Counted from the first letter of the stretch, positions 43,804 to 54,100 are shown. The stretch: DNA of 64,000 nt from Nocardiopsis suaedae (GCF_027706745.1 NZ_JAQFWP010000004.1:1-64000); one strand, 5' to 3'. Notes: generated by a model from the sequence alone, not told the origin. A program made the numbers and translations.

Positions 43804-45314
43804 GCGATACCGCCGTCTCCGTGGACGCGGACGGGGCGGTCATCGCCTCGTTCGCGCTCTACCTCCTGCTCCTGGTCGGCATCGCCGTGTACGCGGCGGG
43901 CTCCCGGTCCGGCTCGATGACCGACTTCTTCCTCGGCGGCCGCGCGATGAAGCACTTCGTCGTGGCGATGAGCGCGGTGACCTCGGGCCGAAGCGGATGG
44001 CTGGTGCTCGGTGTGACCGGCCTGGCCTTCGTCGACGGCGCCGCCGCCGTGTGGTCGGTGGTCGGCTACACCACGGTGGAACTGTTCCTGTTCCTGTTCG
44101 CCGCGCCGCGGCTGCGCCGGTTCACCGGCCGGATGAAGGACATCACCCTGCCCGACTTCTTCGCCAGCCGCCTCGGCGGCGGCCCGGGCCTGCGGGTGCT
44201 CATCGTGACGGTCATCGTGCTGTTCATGACCGCCTACGTCTCCTCCCAGTTCGCCGCCGGGGGCAAGGCCTTCGCCGGGACCTTCGGGGTCGCCGACACC
44301 ACCGGCGTGTGGATCACCGCCGGGGTCGTCCTGGTCTACACCCTGCTCGGCGGGTACGTGGCGGTGGCGCTCAGCGACGCCGTGCAGGCCATCTTCATGA
44401 TCGTCGGCCTGGTGGTGCTTCCGGTCGTGGTCGTGGCGTCGCTGGGGTGGGGGCCGATGTTCGACACCCTGCGCGCCCTGGACCCCGCGCTGCTCGACCC
44501 CTACGCCATCGGCTTCGGCGGGATCATCGCCGCCGTGGGCATCGGCCTGGGCTCGCCCGGCCAGCCGCACATCGTCGTGCGCTACATGTCCATCGACGAC
44601 CCGCGCAGCCTGCGTCCGGCCGCCCTGTGGGGCACGGTCTGGAACGTGCTCATGGGCTGGGGCGCGGTGTTCATCGGGCTGTCCGGCCGCGCGGTCTACG
44701 GCGACGTCGACGCCCTGCCCGGCGCCGACAGCGAACAGCTCTTCCCCTTCCTGGCCAACGCCTATCTGCCGGGGATCGTCGCCGGGCTGCTCATCGCCGC
44801 GGTGTTCGCGGCGATCATGTCCTCGGCCGACTCCCAGCTGCTCGTCGCCACCTCGGGCGTGGTCCGCGACATCTACCAGCGGCTCGTCAAGAAGGACGCC
44901 GCGGACCTGAACCCGCGCCACCTGGTGACGGTCAGCCGCATGGTGGTGATGGTCATGTGCCTGCTGGCGGTGGGGCTGCTGTACGTCCCCGGCATGGAGG
45001 ACCTGGTGTTCTGGCTGGTGCTGTTCGCCTGGGCCGGGCTCGGCGCGGCCTTCGGGCCGCCCCTGCTGCTGGCCCTGTTCTGGCGCGGCACCACCGCCGC
45101 CGGAGCCGCCGCGGGCATCATCACCGGGGCCGTGGTCACCGTGGTCTGGTACTACACCCTCTCCGACGTCCTCTACGAGCTGGTCCCCGGCGCCATCGCC
45201 TCCACCGCCGCGGTGGTGGCCGTCAGCGCCGTGACCCGAAAGCCGGAGGGCGCCGACCGCATGATGAGCCTGCTCAAGGGCGGCTCGGGCGAAAGGGAGG
45301 ACGTGCACGGCTGA
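43800..45314 (+). CDS. sodium/solute symporter, PutP-like
   Basis: The 504-residue product has about thirteen spans and belongs to the sodium/solute symporter family, nearest PutP-type proline carriers. SGRSGWLVLGVTG and ASRLGGGPGLRVL are in the first sodium-site helices region, SSADSQLLVATSG is the conserved helix-8 motif, and LFAWAGLGAAFGPPLLLALFW is highly characteristic (quoted in part). It should import a small organic solute with sodium across the cell membrane. The start is the GTG that overlaps the small protein's stop. The substrate is not certain. Confidence 0.87.
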   Translation: MSDTAVSVDADGAVIASFALYLLLLVGIAVYAAGSRSGSMTDFFLGGRAMKHFVVAMSAVTSGRSGWLVLGVTGLAFVDGAAAVWSVVGYTTVELFLFLFAAPRLRRFTGRMKDITLPDFFASRLGGGPGLRVLIVTVIVLFMTAYVSSQFAAGGKAFAGTFGVADTTGVWITAGVVLVYTLLGGYVAVALSDAVQAIFMIVGLVVLPVVVVASLGWGPMFDTLRALDPALLDPYAIGFGGIIAAVGIGLGSPGQPHIVVRYMSIDDPRSLRPAALWGTVWNVLMGWGAVFIGLSGRAVYGDVDALPGADSEQLFPFLANAYLPGIVAGLLIAAVFAAIMSSADSQLLVATSGVVRDIYQRLVKKDAADLNPRHLVTVSRMVVMVMCLLAVGLLYVPGMEDLVFWLVLFAWAGLGAAFGPPLLLALFWRGTTAAGAAAGIITGAVVTVVWYYTLSDVLYELVPGAIASTAAVVAVSAVTRKPEGADRMMSLLKGGSGEREDVHG

Positions 45315-45421
45315 CCGGTCGCCTCCCTTCCGGCCGGTCCACGCACCTCCCCGGGGACACCCCGGACGGGACCGCCCTGGGGGCGGGCGCACGGCGCCCG
45401 CCCCCGCGCGCGTCCGCACCC

Positions 45422-45487
45422 GCGATGATCTCGACGAAGGTGCTGCCAAATTCGCTGGAATGGCAGCACCTTCGTCGAGATCATCGC
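45422..45487. terminator. 27-bp perfect inverted repeat, convergent terminator
   Basis: Exact 27-base arms (45422-45448 and 45461-45487) with a 12-base loop sit between the convergent symporter and acetyltransferase genes. The arm begins GCGATGATCTCGACG, sharing TGATCTCG with the element on the other side of the acetyltransferase gene. Confidence 0.8.
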
Positions 45488-45500
45488 CGAAGGGCCGCCG

Positions 45501-46079
45501 TCACAGGTCGAGGGCGTAGCGCAGCTCGGTGAAGGTGACCCCGTTCCGTGTCTTGGAGCGGCGGCCCCCGTCGGGCTCCCACCCCTCCCGCTGGTAGAAG
45601 GCGCGCGGGCGGTGGTTGAGCTCGGCCGTCCACAGGGTGGCCCTGCGCCGCCCTTCGGAGCGCATCGACGCCAGCACCGCGTCCATCAGGAGCCGCGCGG
45701 TTCCGTCGCCCCAGTGGTCGGGGTGCGCATAGAACAGGTGCAGCTCGGCCTCGTCGCACGGGGCCGCCGGGTCGACGGGCGGCCGCCACAGGGCGAACCC
45801 GGCGATGCGCCCCGAGGGCGGACCGTCCGCGCCCCCGCCATCAGCGCTCGCTGCACCGGTGCTCGCGGCCTCAGCGCTCGCGGCCTCGGCGACGAACACC
45901 CGCGTCTCCGGAGCGCCGATCCCCGCGGCGTAGACGCCCGGCCGCAGCGGCTCGGCCCGCAGTTCCTCCTCCGGCAGGAAGTGGCGCCAGCCGGCCGCGC
46001 CCGCCTCGCGGAACACCTCGGCCATCGCCTCCGCGTCCCCCGGCCGCGCACCGCGCACCGCGATCGTCGTGCCGCCCAT
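45501..46079 (-). CDS. GNAT family acetyltransferase
   Basis: The 192-residue product has the GNAT fold: N-terminal IAVRGARPGDAEAMAEVF, strand 4 and motif A ELHLFYAHPDHWGDGTARLLM (quoted in part: HPDHWGDGTARLLMDAVL), and the motif B region LNHRPRAFYQREGW. An Ala/Ser/Gly-rich insert at about residues 67-90 is a low-complexity loop. It transfers an acetyl group from acetyl-CoA to an unknown amine. Inverted repeats flank the gene on both sides (45422-45487 and 46124-46185). Confidence 0.85.
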   Translation of the reverse strand: MGGTTIAVRGARPGDAEAMAEVFREAGAAGWRHFLPEEELRAEPLRPGVYAAGIGAPETRVFVAEAASAEAASTGAASADGGGADGPPSGRIAGFALWRPPVDPAAPCDEAELHLFYAHPDHWGDGTARLLMDAVLASMRSEGRRRATLWTAELNHRPRAFYQREGWEPDGGRRSKTRNGVTFTELRYALDL

Positions 46080-46123
46080 CGGCCCCCTCCGCCCGTTCCC
46101 TCTCCCCGTCCCGCCCCCATGTC

Positions 46124-46185
46124 GTTGATCTCGGGAGAATGGACGCTAAAACCGCACTTGTAGGGTCGTTTTTCCCGAGATCAAC
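46124..46185. repeat. 62-bp palindromic intergenic element
   Basis: The outer arms GTTGATCTCGGGA and TCCCGAGATCAAC pair, and AAAAC/GTTTT inside can extend the stem. It lies between the reductase stop and the acetyltransferase start on the same strand. An ungapped alignment with 61968-62028 gives 42 identities in 61 positions by my count. It could act as a terminator. Confidence 0.7.
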
Positions 46186-46193
46186 GCGGGGGG

Positions 46194-47276
46194 TCAGCCG
46201 TCGCTGGAGCGCTTCCAGATGTTGACGCCCAGCTCCTTGGCGTGGGCATCGATCGCCGCCAGCTCGTCGGCGGTCAGCTCGGGGCCGCGCACCGCCTCCA
46301 GGCTGTCCTCCAGCTGTCCGACGCTGCTCGCGCCGATCAGCACCGAGGTGACGCGGGAGTCCCGCATCGCCCACTGCAGGGCGAGCTGGGCCAGCGTCTG
46401 CCCGCGGTCGGCGGCGATGCCGTTGAGGGCGCGGACCGTGGCCAGACTGTCGTCGTTGAGCCACTCGGGGCGGAAGGACTTCTTGCCGGACGCCGCCCGC
46501 GAGTCCTCGGGGACGCCGTCCAGGTACTTGCCGGTGAGCATGCCCTGGGCCAGCGGGGAGAAGGCGATGCAGCCCATGCCCTCGGCCTCCAGGGTGTCCA
46601 GCAGCCCGGTCTCCTCGATCCACCGGTTCACCATCGAGTAGGAGGGCTGGTGGATGAGCAGCGGGGTGCCCAGCCGCCGCATGATCGCGGCCGCCTCGGC
46701 CGTGCGCTCCGGGGAGTAGGAGGAGATCCCCGCGTAGAGCGCCTTGCCCGAGCGCACGGCGGTGTCCAGGGCGCCCATCGTCTCTTCCAGCGGGGTGTCG
46801 GGGTCGAACCGGTGACTGTAGAAGATGTCGACGTGGTCCAGGCCCATCCGGGCCAGCGACTGGTCCAGGCTGGCCAGCAGGTACTTGCGCGAACCCCCGC
46901 CGCTGCCGTAGGGGCCGGGCCACATCTCGTACCCCGCCTTGGTGGAGACGACCAGCTCGTCCCGGTAGGCGCGGAAGTCCTCGCGCAGGACGCGGCCGAA
47001 GTTCAGCTCGGCCGAACCGGGCGGCGGGCCGTAGTTGTTGGCCAGGTCGAAGTGGGTGACGCCGAGGTCGAAGGCCCGGCGCAGCACCGCCCGCTGGTCG
47101 GCCAGGGCCCGGTCGTCGCCGAAGTTGTGCCACAGCCCCAGCGAGACGGCGGGGAGGTCGAGGCCGCTGCGCCCGGTGCGCCGGTAGGGCATGCGCCCGT
47201 CGTAGCGCTCGGGGTCGGCGCGGTGGACCCCCGCGCTCGGCACGTCCAACCGCGGAATGTCTGCTTCTCGCACCAT
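46194..47276 (-). CDS. YghZ-type aldo/keto reductase
   Basis: The 360-residue product is an NADPH-dependent aldo/keto reductase closely following E. coli YghZ (L-glyceraldehyde 3-phosphate reductase, AKR14). Diagnostic stretches are GVTHFDLANNYGPPPGSAE (Asp and Tyr of the catalytic tetrad), VSTKAGYEMWPGPYGSGG (catalytic Lys), DIFYSHRFDPDTPLEET (catalytic His) and SVLIGASSVGQLE (NADP-binding). The cytosolic role is likely detoxification of small aldehydes. The ATG at 47276 is chosen by homology length; ATGs at 47285 and 47288 have no better ribosome site. Confidence 0.9.
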   Translation of the reverse strand: MVREADIPRLDVPSAGVHRADPERYDGRMPYRRTGRSGLDLPAVSLGLWHNFGDDRALADQRAVLRRAFDLGVTHFDLANNYGPPPGSAELNFGRVLREDFRAYRDELVVSTKAGYEMWPGPYGSGGGSRKYLLASLDQSLARMGLDHVDIFYSHRFDPDTPLEETMGALDTAVRSGKALYAGISSYSPERTAEAAAIMRRLGTPLLIHQPSYSMVNRWIEETGLLDTLEAEGMGCIAFSPLAQGMLTGKYLDGVPEDSRAASGKKSFRPEWLNDDSLATVRALNGIAADRGQTLAQLALQWAMRDSRVTSVLIGASSVGQLEDSLEAVRGPELTADELAAIDAHAKELGVNIWKRSSDG

Positions 47277-47417
47277 GGGTCCCATCATTCCATCTCGGAA
47301 CAGTGGGACGTGCACCGATGGGCGGAGAGTGGGCCCCTGAGGTCCGGGGGCCCACCGCACAGGGCCGGCCGGGGGGGGCCCCCGGGGGCCGCCCCGGCCA
47401 TGGGTCCGGCTACCGGC

Positions 47418-49502
47418 TCAGCTGCCGATGTCCTTGCCCCTGGAGTGCCAGATGGACACCACCGAGGGGCGCGGGAAGTCCCCGTAGGGCCAGGTGCTCT
47501 GCGGGTCCTCGGCGGTGCCGCCGTCACCGGGGTGCTGCGGCGCGATGAACACCGTCTTCTGGTCCTCGGTGATGAGCGGGCCGCAGCACTCGGCGCCGAC
47601 GGGCACGGTGGCGAAGGTCTTCAGCTCGCCCTTGTACTTGCCGTGCATCGGGACCGCGTGCAGGGCGTCGTTGATCTCCAGCTTGCCCTGGCCGTCGGTG
47701 GAGATCCACAGGTTGCCGTGCTCGTCGAAGGTGAGGTTGTCCGGCGACGAGATCGACGCCACCTTCGACTTGTCGAACCCGGCGAAGTAGGTGCTCTCGT
47801 CGTCGGGGTCGCCGCAGACGATGGGCACGTCCCAGGTGAACTCGGTGGCCCCGGAGTCGTTCCCGGCCTCGGTGATCTCCAGGATGTGGCCGTGCTTGTT
47901 GGGCCCGCGCGGGTTGGGCTCGTCCGCCTGGCCGGGCTCGCGCGCGCTGTTGTTGGTCAGCGCGCAGTAGACCTTGCCGGTGACCGGGTTGGGCTCGAAG
48001 TCCTCAGGGCGGTCCATCTTGGTGGCGCCCGCCTTGTCCGCGGCGATGCGGGTGTAGACCAGCACCTCGGCCACGCTCATGCCCTCGACGAAGCTCTCGG
48101 TGTCGGTGCACAGGGCCATCCACTCCCCGACGCCGTCGAAGGCGCCGTCGGAGGGCAGCTCGCCGGAGCCGTCGAACTCCTCGGCCGGGCTGTTCCCGCT
48201 CAGCTTGGCGACGTAGAGCGTCCCGGAGTCGAGCAGGGTGGCGTTGTGCCGGGCCGACCCCCACCGGACCCGCTTGGTGCTGACGAACTTGTACATGTAG
48301 TCGAAGCGCTCGTCGTCGCCCATGTAGACCGCCACGCGCCCGTCCTCGGTGATGCGCGGGTTGGCGGCCTCGTGCTTGAAGCGGCCCAGCATGGTGCGCT
48401 TGCGCGGCTTGGCGTCGGGGTCGGTCGGGTCGATCTCGACGACCCAGCCGAAGCGGTTGGCCTCGTTGGGGTTCTTGGACAGGTCGAACCGCTCGTCGAC
48501 GCGGTTCCAGCGGCGCCCCTCCTCACCGCCGCGCATCCCGTAGCGGGCCAGCTTCTCCCGGACGTCTTCGGGGGCGCTGTCGGCGTTGACGAAGTACTGG
48601 TTGAAGTTCTCCTCGCCGGAGAGGAAGGTGCCCCACGGGGTCGTGCCGCCCGAGCAGTTGTTCAGCATGCCGAGCACCTCGGTGCCCGAGGGGTCGGCCT
48701 CGGTGCGCAGCAGCTCGTCGCCGGCGGCCGGGCCGGTCAGCTCGAAGGGCGTGGTCCCGGTGATGCGCCGGTTGAACCGCCGCTCGCCTCCGGCGACCTT
48801 CCACCGCCCGGAGCGGCCCACCCGCTCGATCTCCACGACCGAGCCGCCGTGCGCCTCGATGGCGGTGCGCATCTGCTCTTCGGTGGCGGTGTCGTCGGAG
48901 TACCCGCGGAACATCAGGTTCTCGTTGGTGTACTCGTGGTTGACGTACAGCAGCGCGCGCTTCGGCCGGTGCCCGCGGCCCCTCCCCTTGCCGTGGCCGT
49001 ACCCGTGGCCGTGGCCGCGGTCGAGCGGGAGGAACCCGACGTAGTCGCAGTTGTAGCCGAACTGTTTGGCCTGGGCCTCGGGGGTCTGGTTGTCGAAGTC
49101 GAACTCGGGCGCGTCCGGCAGCACGGGGTCGCCCCAGCTGATGACGACCTCCTGCTCGTAGCCCTCGGGCACCTCGACGGCGTCCGAGTGGCCCGGGGGC
49201 AGGCCCTCGAACCGCAGGCGCGGGTTGCCCCAGCCCTTGCCCGGCTTGGCCGAGGCCGGCGCGGCCAGCCCGCCGAGGGCGGCGAATCCGGCGGTCGCCC
49301 CGGCGCCCACGGCCCCGGCGCGCAGGGCGTTGCGGCGCGAGACCATGGCGCTGAAGATGTCGCCGAAATAGGGGTTGGCGCTGGTGTTGGGGGCCTCGTG
49401 GAAGCAGGCGTCACCGCACCGGAGGCGGCAGGTGGCCCTGGATCTCCCGCCGCCCGCCTGGCCGATGATCGGCAGCGAGCGTCGGGGCGCGGAATCGGGC
49501 AC
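47418..49502 (-). CDS. PhoX/DUF839-type secreted phosphatase
   Basis: The 694-residue product belongs to the PhoX/DUF839 family, calcium- and iron-dependent phosphatases exported by the Tat system. An N-terminal ATCRLRCGDACFHEAPNTS block is typical of the actinobacterial branch. A twin-arginine signal follows (SRRNALRAGAVGAGATAG, Ala-rich core ending ASA). Family motifs are YNCDYVGFLPL, LLYVNHEYTNENLMF and VFIAPQHPGDGG. A His/Gly/Lys insert (GHGHGYGHGKGRGRGH, residues about 160-180) lies directly before the NHEYT metal-ligand motif. GTG 49502 is behind AGGAGGAG. Confidence 0.88.
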   Translation of the reverse strand: MPDSAPRRSLPIIGQAGGGRSRATCRLRCGDACFHEAPNTSANPYFGDIFSAMVSRRNALRAGAVGAGATAGFAALGGLAAPASAKPGKGWGNPRLRFEGLPPGHSDAVEVPEGYEQEVVISWGDPVLPDAPEFDFDNQTPEAQAKQFGYNCDYVGFLPLDRGHGHGYGHGKGRGRGHRPKRALLYVNHEYTNENLMFRGYSDDTATEEQMRTAIEAHGGSVVEIERVGRSGRWKVAGGERRFNRRITGTTPFELTGPAAGDELLRTEADPSGTEVLGMLNNCSGGTTPWGTFLSGEENFNQYFVNADSAPEDVREKLARYGMRGGEEGRRWNRVDERFDLSKNPNEANRFGWVVEIDPTDPDAKPRKRTMLGRFKHEAANPRITEDGRVAVYMGDDERFDYMYKFVSTKRVRWGSARHNATLLDSGTLYVAKLSGNSPAEEFDGSGELPSDGAFDGVGEWMALCTDTESFVEGMSVAEVLVYTRIAADKAGATKMDRPEDFEPNPVTGKVYCALTNNSAREPGQADEPNPRGPNKHGHILEITEAGNDSGATEFTWDVPIVCGDPDDESTYFAGFDKSKVASISSPDNLTFDEHGNLWISTDGQGKLEINDALHAVPMHGKYKGELKTFATVPVGAECCGPLITEDQKTVFIAPQHPGDGGTAEDPQSTWPYGDFPRPSVVSIWHSRGKDIGS

Positions 49503-50074
49503 GGAACTCCTCCTGGAGGTCAACGGGGTGATGCGTGCGGGCCCCGTCGGCCGTGCGAGCCGTGGCCGGCGGCGCCCGGACCGTACCGACACTGGCGAAG
49601 GCGCCGCTCGCGGCGGTGAAGACGCGGTGAATGCACCGCCAACACGCCGGCACGCATTGCCCTCCCCATGTGTCCGGGCCCACATCTGAGACGCACCGTA
49701 GCCGAAACACCTCTCGGAGTGGAGACCCCTTCACCGGCTCGTCGTCCGGCCTCTGCCCTGAGGTCGCCCCGAGTCCACTGGTGTGCCGCATCCCTTGCCG
49801 CACAGGGGTTCTGTGCCCCGCACCACCCCCCGTGCGACTCACCGGACGTCAGCGGGCGTATCCTGTCCGTTGGATTCGTCTCCCCTGACCGCGGTCGGCG
49901 CTCCCCTTCCGGTGCCGTCCGCCCGACACGTCCACACCGTCCCCCAGACGAGCGGTCCTCGGCCGATTCCTCCAGCGCCGTGACCCGCGCGGGCATCGGA
50001 CGCCGCCCGGCGAGGACCCGCTCGGACGCGCCCCGCGCCCGGGCACGATCCATCCGTCCATCGATCGTCCGGCG
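49503..50074. other. divergent intergenic region
   Basis: These 572 bases lie between the PhoX start (leftward) and the ATPase start (rightward). I see no gene, repeat or clear operator; both promoters must be here. Confidence 0.5.
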
Positions 50075-50659
50075 ATGACCATGACAGAGCACCCCGCAGA
50101 GCCCGACGCCCCGGGGCCTCCGGCCCGCCGCCGGTTCCCGGGCCTGGCCCACCAGATCAAGCACGCGCGCCGCTTCGTGGAACGGGCGCTGGCGCACAGC
50201 CCCGAGGCCGCCACCGCGACCCTGCTCACCAGCGAGCTGGCCACCAACGCCATCACCCACAGCGCCTCGGGCACCTCCGGCGGCAAGTTCGAGGTCACCG
50301 TGCGCACCGCCCCGGGGTGGACCCGGGTGGAGGTGCGCGACCTGGGCAGCCCCGAGCACCCGCAGGCCCAGCACCGCGACCCCTACGACACCGCCGAGCA
50401 CGGGCGGGGCCTGGACCTGGTGGACGCGCTGGCCGCCAAGTGGGGGACCGAGCACCGCTCCGGCGGGCTGGGCCGGACCGTCTGGTACGAGCTGGTCTGG
50501 GAGGTGGCCGACGAGACCGCCCCGGACTCCGAACCGCTCGGCGAGGCGACCGGGGAGGACACCGAGGCCCCCCTCGCCGAAGAGGACCCGGGGGACGCCG
50601 GGGAGGCGCCCGGCCCCGCGCTCGGCGCCGGCCCCGAGGCCGCCCGCCGCACCGCCTGA
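50075..50659 (+). CDS. anti-sigma-like ATP-binding (HATPase_c_2) protein
   Basis: The 194-residue product has the anti-sigma-factor-type GHKL ATPase fold: N-box LLTSELATNAITHS (Glu and Asn), G1 box RVEVRDLGSPEHP, and G2 box EHGRGLDLVDALAAKWG. A Glu/Pro/Ala-rich disordered tail of about 40 residues follows. RsbW/AbaA-like proteins of this type bind sigma factors or anti-anti-sigma proteins. There is no clear ribosome site before ATG 50075; ATG 50081 is an alternative. No partner gene is adjacent. Confidence 0.83.
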   Translation: MTMTEHPAEPDAPGPPARRRFPGLAHQIKHARRFVERALAHSPEAATATLLTSELATNAITHSASGTSGGKFEVTVRTAPGWTRVEVRDLGSPEHPQAQHRDPYDTAEHGRGLDLVDALAAKWGTEHRSGGLGRTVWYELVWEVADETAPDSEPLGEATGEDTEAPLAEEDPGDAGEAPGPALGAGPEAARRTA

Positions 50660-50690
50660 GGGCGCCGCACCCCCGGACACGACGAAGGGC

Positions 50691-50706
50691 CTCCCCCGCG
50701 GGGGAG
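50691..50706. terminator. GC-rich palindrome between convergent genes
   Basis: A perfect 16-base palindrome (CTCCCCCG and CGGGGGAG) lies between the ATPase gene and the small leftward gene. With no loop it is a weak terminator candidate. Confidence 0.35.
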
Positions 50707-50762
50707 ACCCCGTCCCTCGGTGTGTCGCTGTGGTCGGTTGTGGCTGGGCCCGGGCCCGAGCA

Positions 50763-50939
50763 CTACTCGCTCCCTTCGGTCCCGTCGGTCTGCGCGTCCT
50801 GCTCGCCCGCGTCGGCGCCGAACACCTTGGCGCGGTACTTCTCGTAGAGTTCGCGGGCGTAGTCCTTGGCCTCCTGTGACGGTTCCTCCCCCAGCTCCTG
50901 GCGGACGAGGTCGTCGAGGTCCCTGTCCCTGCTATCCAT
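50763..50939 (-). CDS. small acidic helical protein
   Basis: The 58-residue product starts MDSRDRDLDDLVRQELGEE and ends DGTEGSE. It is strongly acidic and helical (QEAKDYARELYEKYRAKVF) with no Cys or span. The ATG at 50939 is the first start giving this compact product; the longer frame to 51098 has an Arg/Pro-rich, shadow-like N-terminus. The ribosome site is weak. The function is unknown; it lies on the opposite strand to the anti-sigma-like gene and could be co-regulated with the RND gene upstream. Confidence 0.55.
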   Translation of the reverse strand: MDSRDRDLDDLVRQELGEEPSQEAKDYARELYEKYRAKVFGADAGEQDAQTDGTEGSE

Positions 50940-51127
50940 AAGGGGCAGCTTGCCTGCAATAACAGCGGATCGCACAACGGCGCGGCGGTGTCGGTCGGCA
51001 CCGCCGCGGGGGCGGCGGGCCAGGTCGGGGGCGTCCGGGGGCGGCGCCCCAGCGCACAGACGCGCGGGGGCGGAGTACTCCGCCCGCCGCCCCCGCACCG
51101 GAATCCGGCTCCCCGCCCGCGGGGATT

Positions 51128-51150
51128 CCGGTCCGGCCGGGCCGGACCGG
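51128..51150 (-). terminator. hairpin after the RND transporter gene
   Basis: Arms CCGGTCCGGC and GCCGGACCGG (loop CGG) lie directly after the leftward RND stop codon at 51152, nested in a wider CCGGAATCC/GGATTCCGG repeat. Confidence 0.6.
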
Positions 51151-51151
51151 G

Positions 51152-54100
51152 TCAGTCGGCCTCTGGGCCCTCGCCCGCGGCCGCGGCGGCCCCGGCGCGC
51201 TCACGCTCCCGCTCGGCGCGGACCTGGTCCAGCGCGGCCTCGCGCTTGGCGGCCCGGCGCCTGGCGCGGCGCTCCTTGCGGCCCTCGGCCATGGTGTACA
51301 GCACCGGCACGAGCACCAGGGTGAGCAGCGTCGAGGTGAACAGGCCGCCGATGACCACCAGCGCCAGCGGCTGGGAGATGAACGCCCCGCCGCCGGTGAT
51401 GCCCAGCGCCATCGGGGTGAGCGCCCCCATGGTGGCCAGCGCCGTCATCAGGATCGGGCGCAGCCGGTGCCGGGAGCCCTCCACGACCGCCTCGCGCAGC
51501 TCCATGCCCTGGGCCCGGTACTGGTTGATCAGGTCGATGAGCACGATGGCGTTGGTGACCACGACGCCGATCAGCATCAGCAGGCCGATCATGGCGGGCA
51601 GCCCCAGCGGCTGGCCGGTGAGCATCAGCAGGCCCAGCGACCCGGTGGCGGCGAAGGGGATCGACACCAGCAGGATGAAGGGCTGCATGAGGCTCTTGAA
51701 GGTGGCGACCATGATCAGGTAGACGATCACCACCGCGGCCAGCATGGCGATGCCGAGCTGGGCGAAGGCCTCGGTCTGGTCGGAGCTGACGCCGCCGATC
51801 TCGGCCGAGGCGCCCTCGGGCAGGTCCAGCCCGTCCAGCGCCTGCGCCAGCTCGGTGCTGACCCGCCCCAGGTCGTCGGCGGTCGGCGAGGCCGACACCG
51901 TGGCGCTGGTGACGCCGTCGGCGCGGTTGAGCTCGGGCGCCTGCACGACCTCCTCGACGTCGGCGACGTCCTTGAGCTCGACCGTGCCCCCGGCGGGCGC
52001 GGCCAGCTCCAGCTCCTCCAGGTCCGCCACCGACTCGGGGGCGGCCCGGACGTGCACGACCACGTCGTGGCGGCGCTCGTCGATGGTGGCGCTGCCGACG
52101 GTCTCGCCCCGGAAGGCCTGGGAGACGGCCTGGCCGACCTGGGCCTCGCTCAGCCCCTCCTCGGCCGCCTCCTCCCGGTCGACGCTCACCTCGAGCATGG
52201 GCAGCGCCGCGGAGATGCTGTTCTCCACGTCGGCGGCGCCGTCGATGCCGCGCACCGCCTCCTCGACCTCGTCGGCCGCCTCCGTCAGCGTCTCCGGGTC
52301 GTCCGCGGTGACCTCGACCTCCAGCGCCGAGCCCATCCCGCCGGAGTCGGCCAGGACGACCTCGTGCTCGGTGTCGGCGTCGGCGAAGGCCTGGCGCAGC
52401 TTCTCCTTGTAGGCCGCCTGGTCGCCCTCGGGGTCGGTGGTGATGGTGAAGCTGGTGGACCCGGCACCGCCGCCGCCCGCCATGGCGGCCATCGGATCCC
52501 CGCCGCCGCCGACGGAGGCCTGGTAGGAGTCGACCCAGGCGAGCCCCTCCAGCTCCTTTTCGACCTTCTGGGCCTCGGCGTCGGCCTCGGCGACCGAGGT
52601 GCCGGGCGGCAGCTCCTGCGTGGCCTGGTAGGTGTTCTGCCCCTCGTCGCCCAGGAAGTTGGTCTTCAGGGCGGGGCTGAAGGCCAGCGCGAAGGTGCCG
52701 ATCAGCAGCGCGACGCAGGCGGTCAGGGAGAGCACCCGGTGGCGGGTGGTCCACCGGATGACCGGCAGGTAGGCGCGCTGCAGCGGGGAGCGCAGCTCCT
52801 TGGCGCGCTCCTCGGCCATGATCCGCTCGGCCTCCTCCGGCGGGACCGGGCGCGGCCGCATGAACCAGTAGGCCAGCACCGGGATGATGGTCAGCGCCAC
52901 CAGCAGGGAGGCGGCCAGCGCGATGCTGACGGTGACCGCGAAGGGCCGGAACAGCTCGCCGACCATGCCGCCGACGAAGCCGATCGGCAGGAACACGGCG
53001 ATGGTGGTCAGGGTGGAGGAGGTGATCGCGGTGGCGACCTCGCGGGTGCCGGTGGCGACCGCCTCCATCTTCTCCTTGCCGTAGCCCAGGTGGCGGCGGA
53101 TGTTCTCCAGCACCACGATGGAGTCGTCGACCACGCGGCCGATGGAGACGGTGATGGCGCCCAGGGTGAGGATGTTCAGGCTGTAGCCGAAGATCTCCAT
53201 GCCGATCATCGACACCAGCAGCGAGACCGGGATGGACACCGCCGCCACCAGCGTCGAGCGCACCGACAGCAGGAACGCCAGGATGATGGCGATCGCGAAG
53301 GCCAGGCCGAGCACGCCCTCCTCGAACATCGCCACGATGGACTCGTCGATGTAGGGCGCCTGGTCGAAGACGACGCTGACCTCGGCGTCGCCGCCCAGGG
53401 CCTGCTCGATGCCGTCCATGCGGTCCTGGACCGCCTCGGAGATCTCGACGGTGTTGCCCTCGGGGGTCTTCAGCACCATCAGGCCCAGGCTGGGCTTGCC
53501 GTCGGTGCGGGTGATGGAGCCGTTGTCCTCGGTCTCCATCTCCACGTCGGCGACCTCGCCCAGGCGCACCGGCTCGGGCGCGGCCTGCTGGGCCCCGGCG
53601 GCCCCGCCCGCTCCCGCGGCGCCGGCGGCGCCCGCCTGGCCCGCGGCGGCCCCGCCGCCTCCGGCTCCGGGCACCACCTGGACGTCCTCGATGTCCTCCA
53701 GGGACTCCAGGCGCGACCCGGTGGTGACGGTCAGGGTGCGGTCGTCCTCGGTGATGTCGCCGCCGGGCGAGAGCACGCCGCTGGACTGCAGGGCGGCGGT
53801 GACGTCGGCCTCGCTGAGCCCGGCGTCCTCCAGCTCGTCCTCGTCCGGGGTGACCGCCACCGAGGACTCCTTGACGCCGGTCACCATCGCGCCGCGCACG
53901 CCGTCGATGGACTCGATGTCGGGGACGACGGTCTCCTGGAGCGGCTCGGCCAGCGCCTGGGCGTCGTCGTCGCCCGCGCCGACCGCGAGCATGACCACGG
54001 GCATGTCGTCCAGGCCGAAGGACTGCACGCTGGGCTCCACGTCGTCGGGCAGCTGCCCCTCGACCTGGTCGACGGCGCGCTGGACGTCGCGCACCACGTC

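Noticed and set aside
46242-49619. 1125-codon frame antisense to the reductase and PhoX genes
   Set aside because: It spans two real genes and their gap, with Val/Gly/Ala/Arg-rich composition and no domain.
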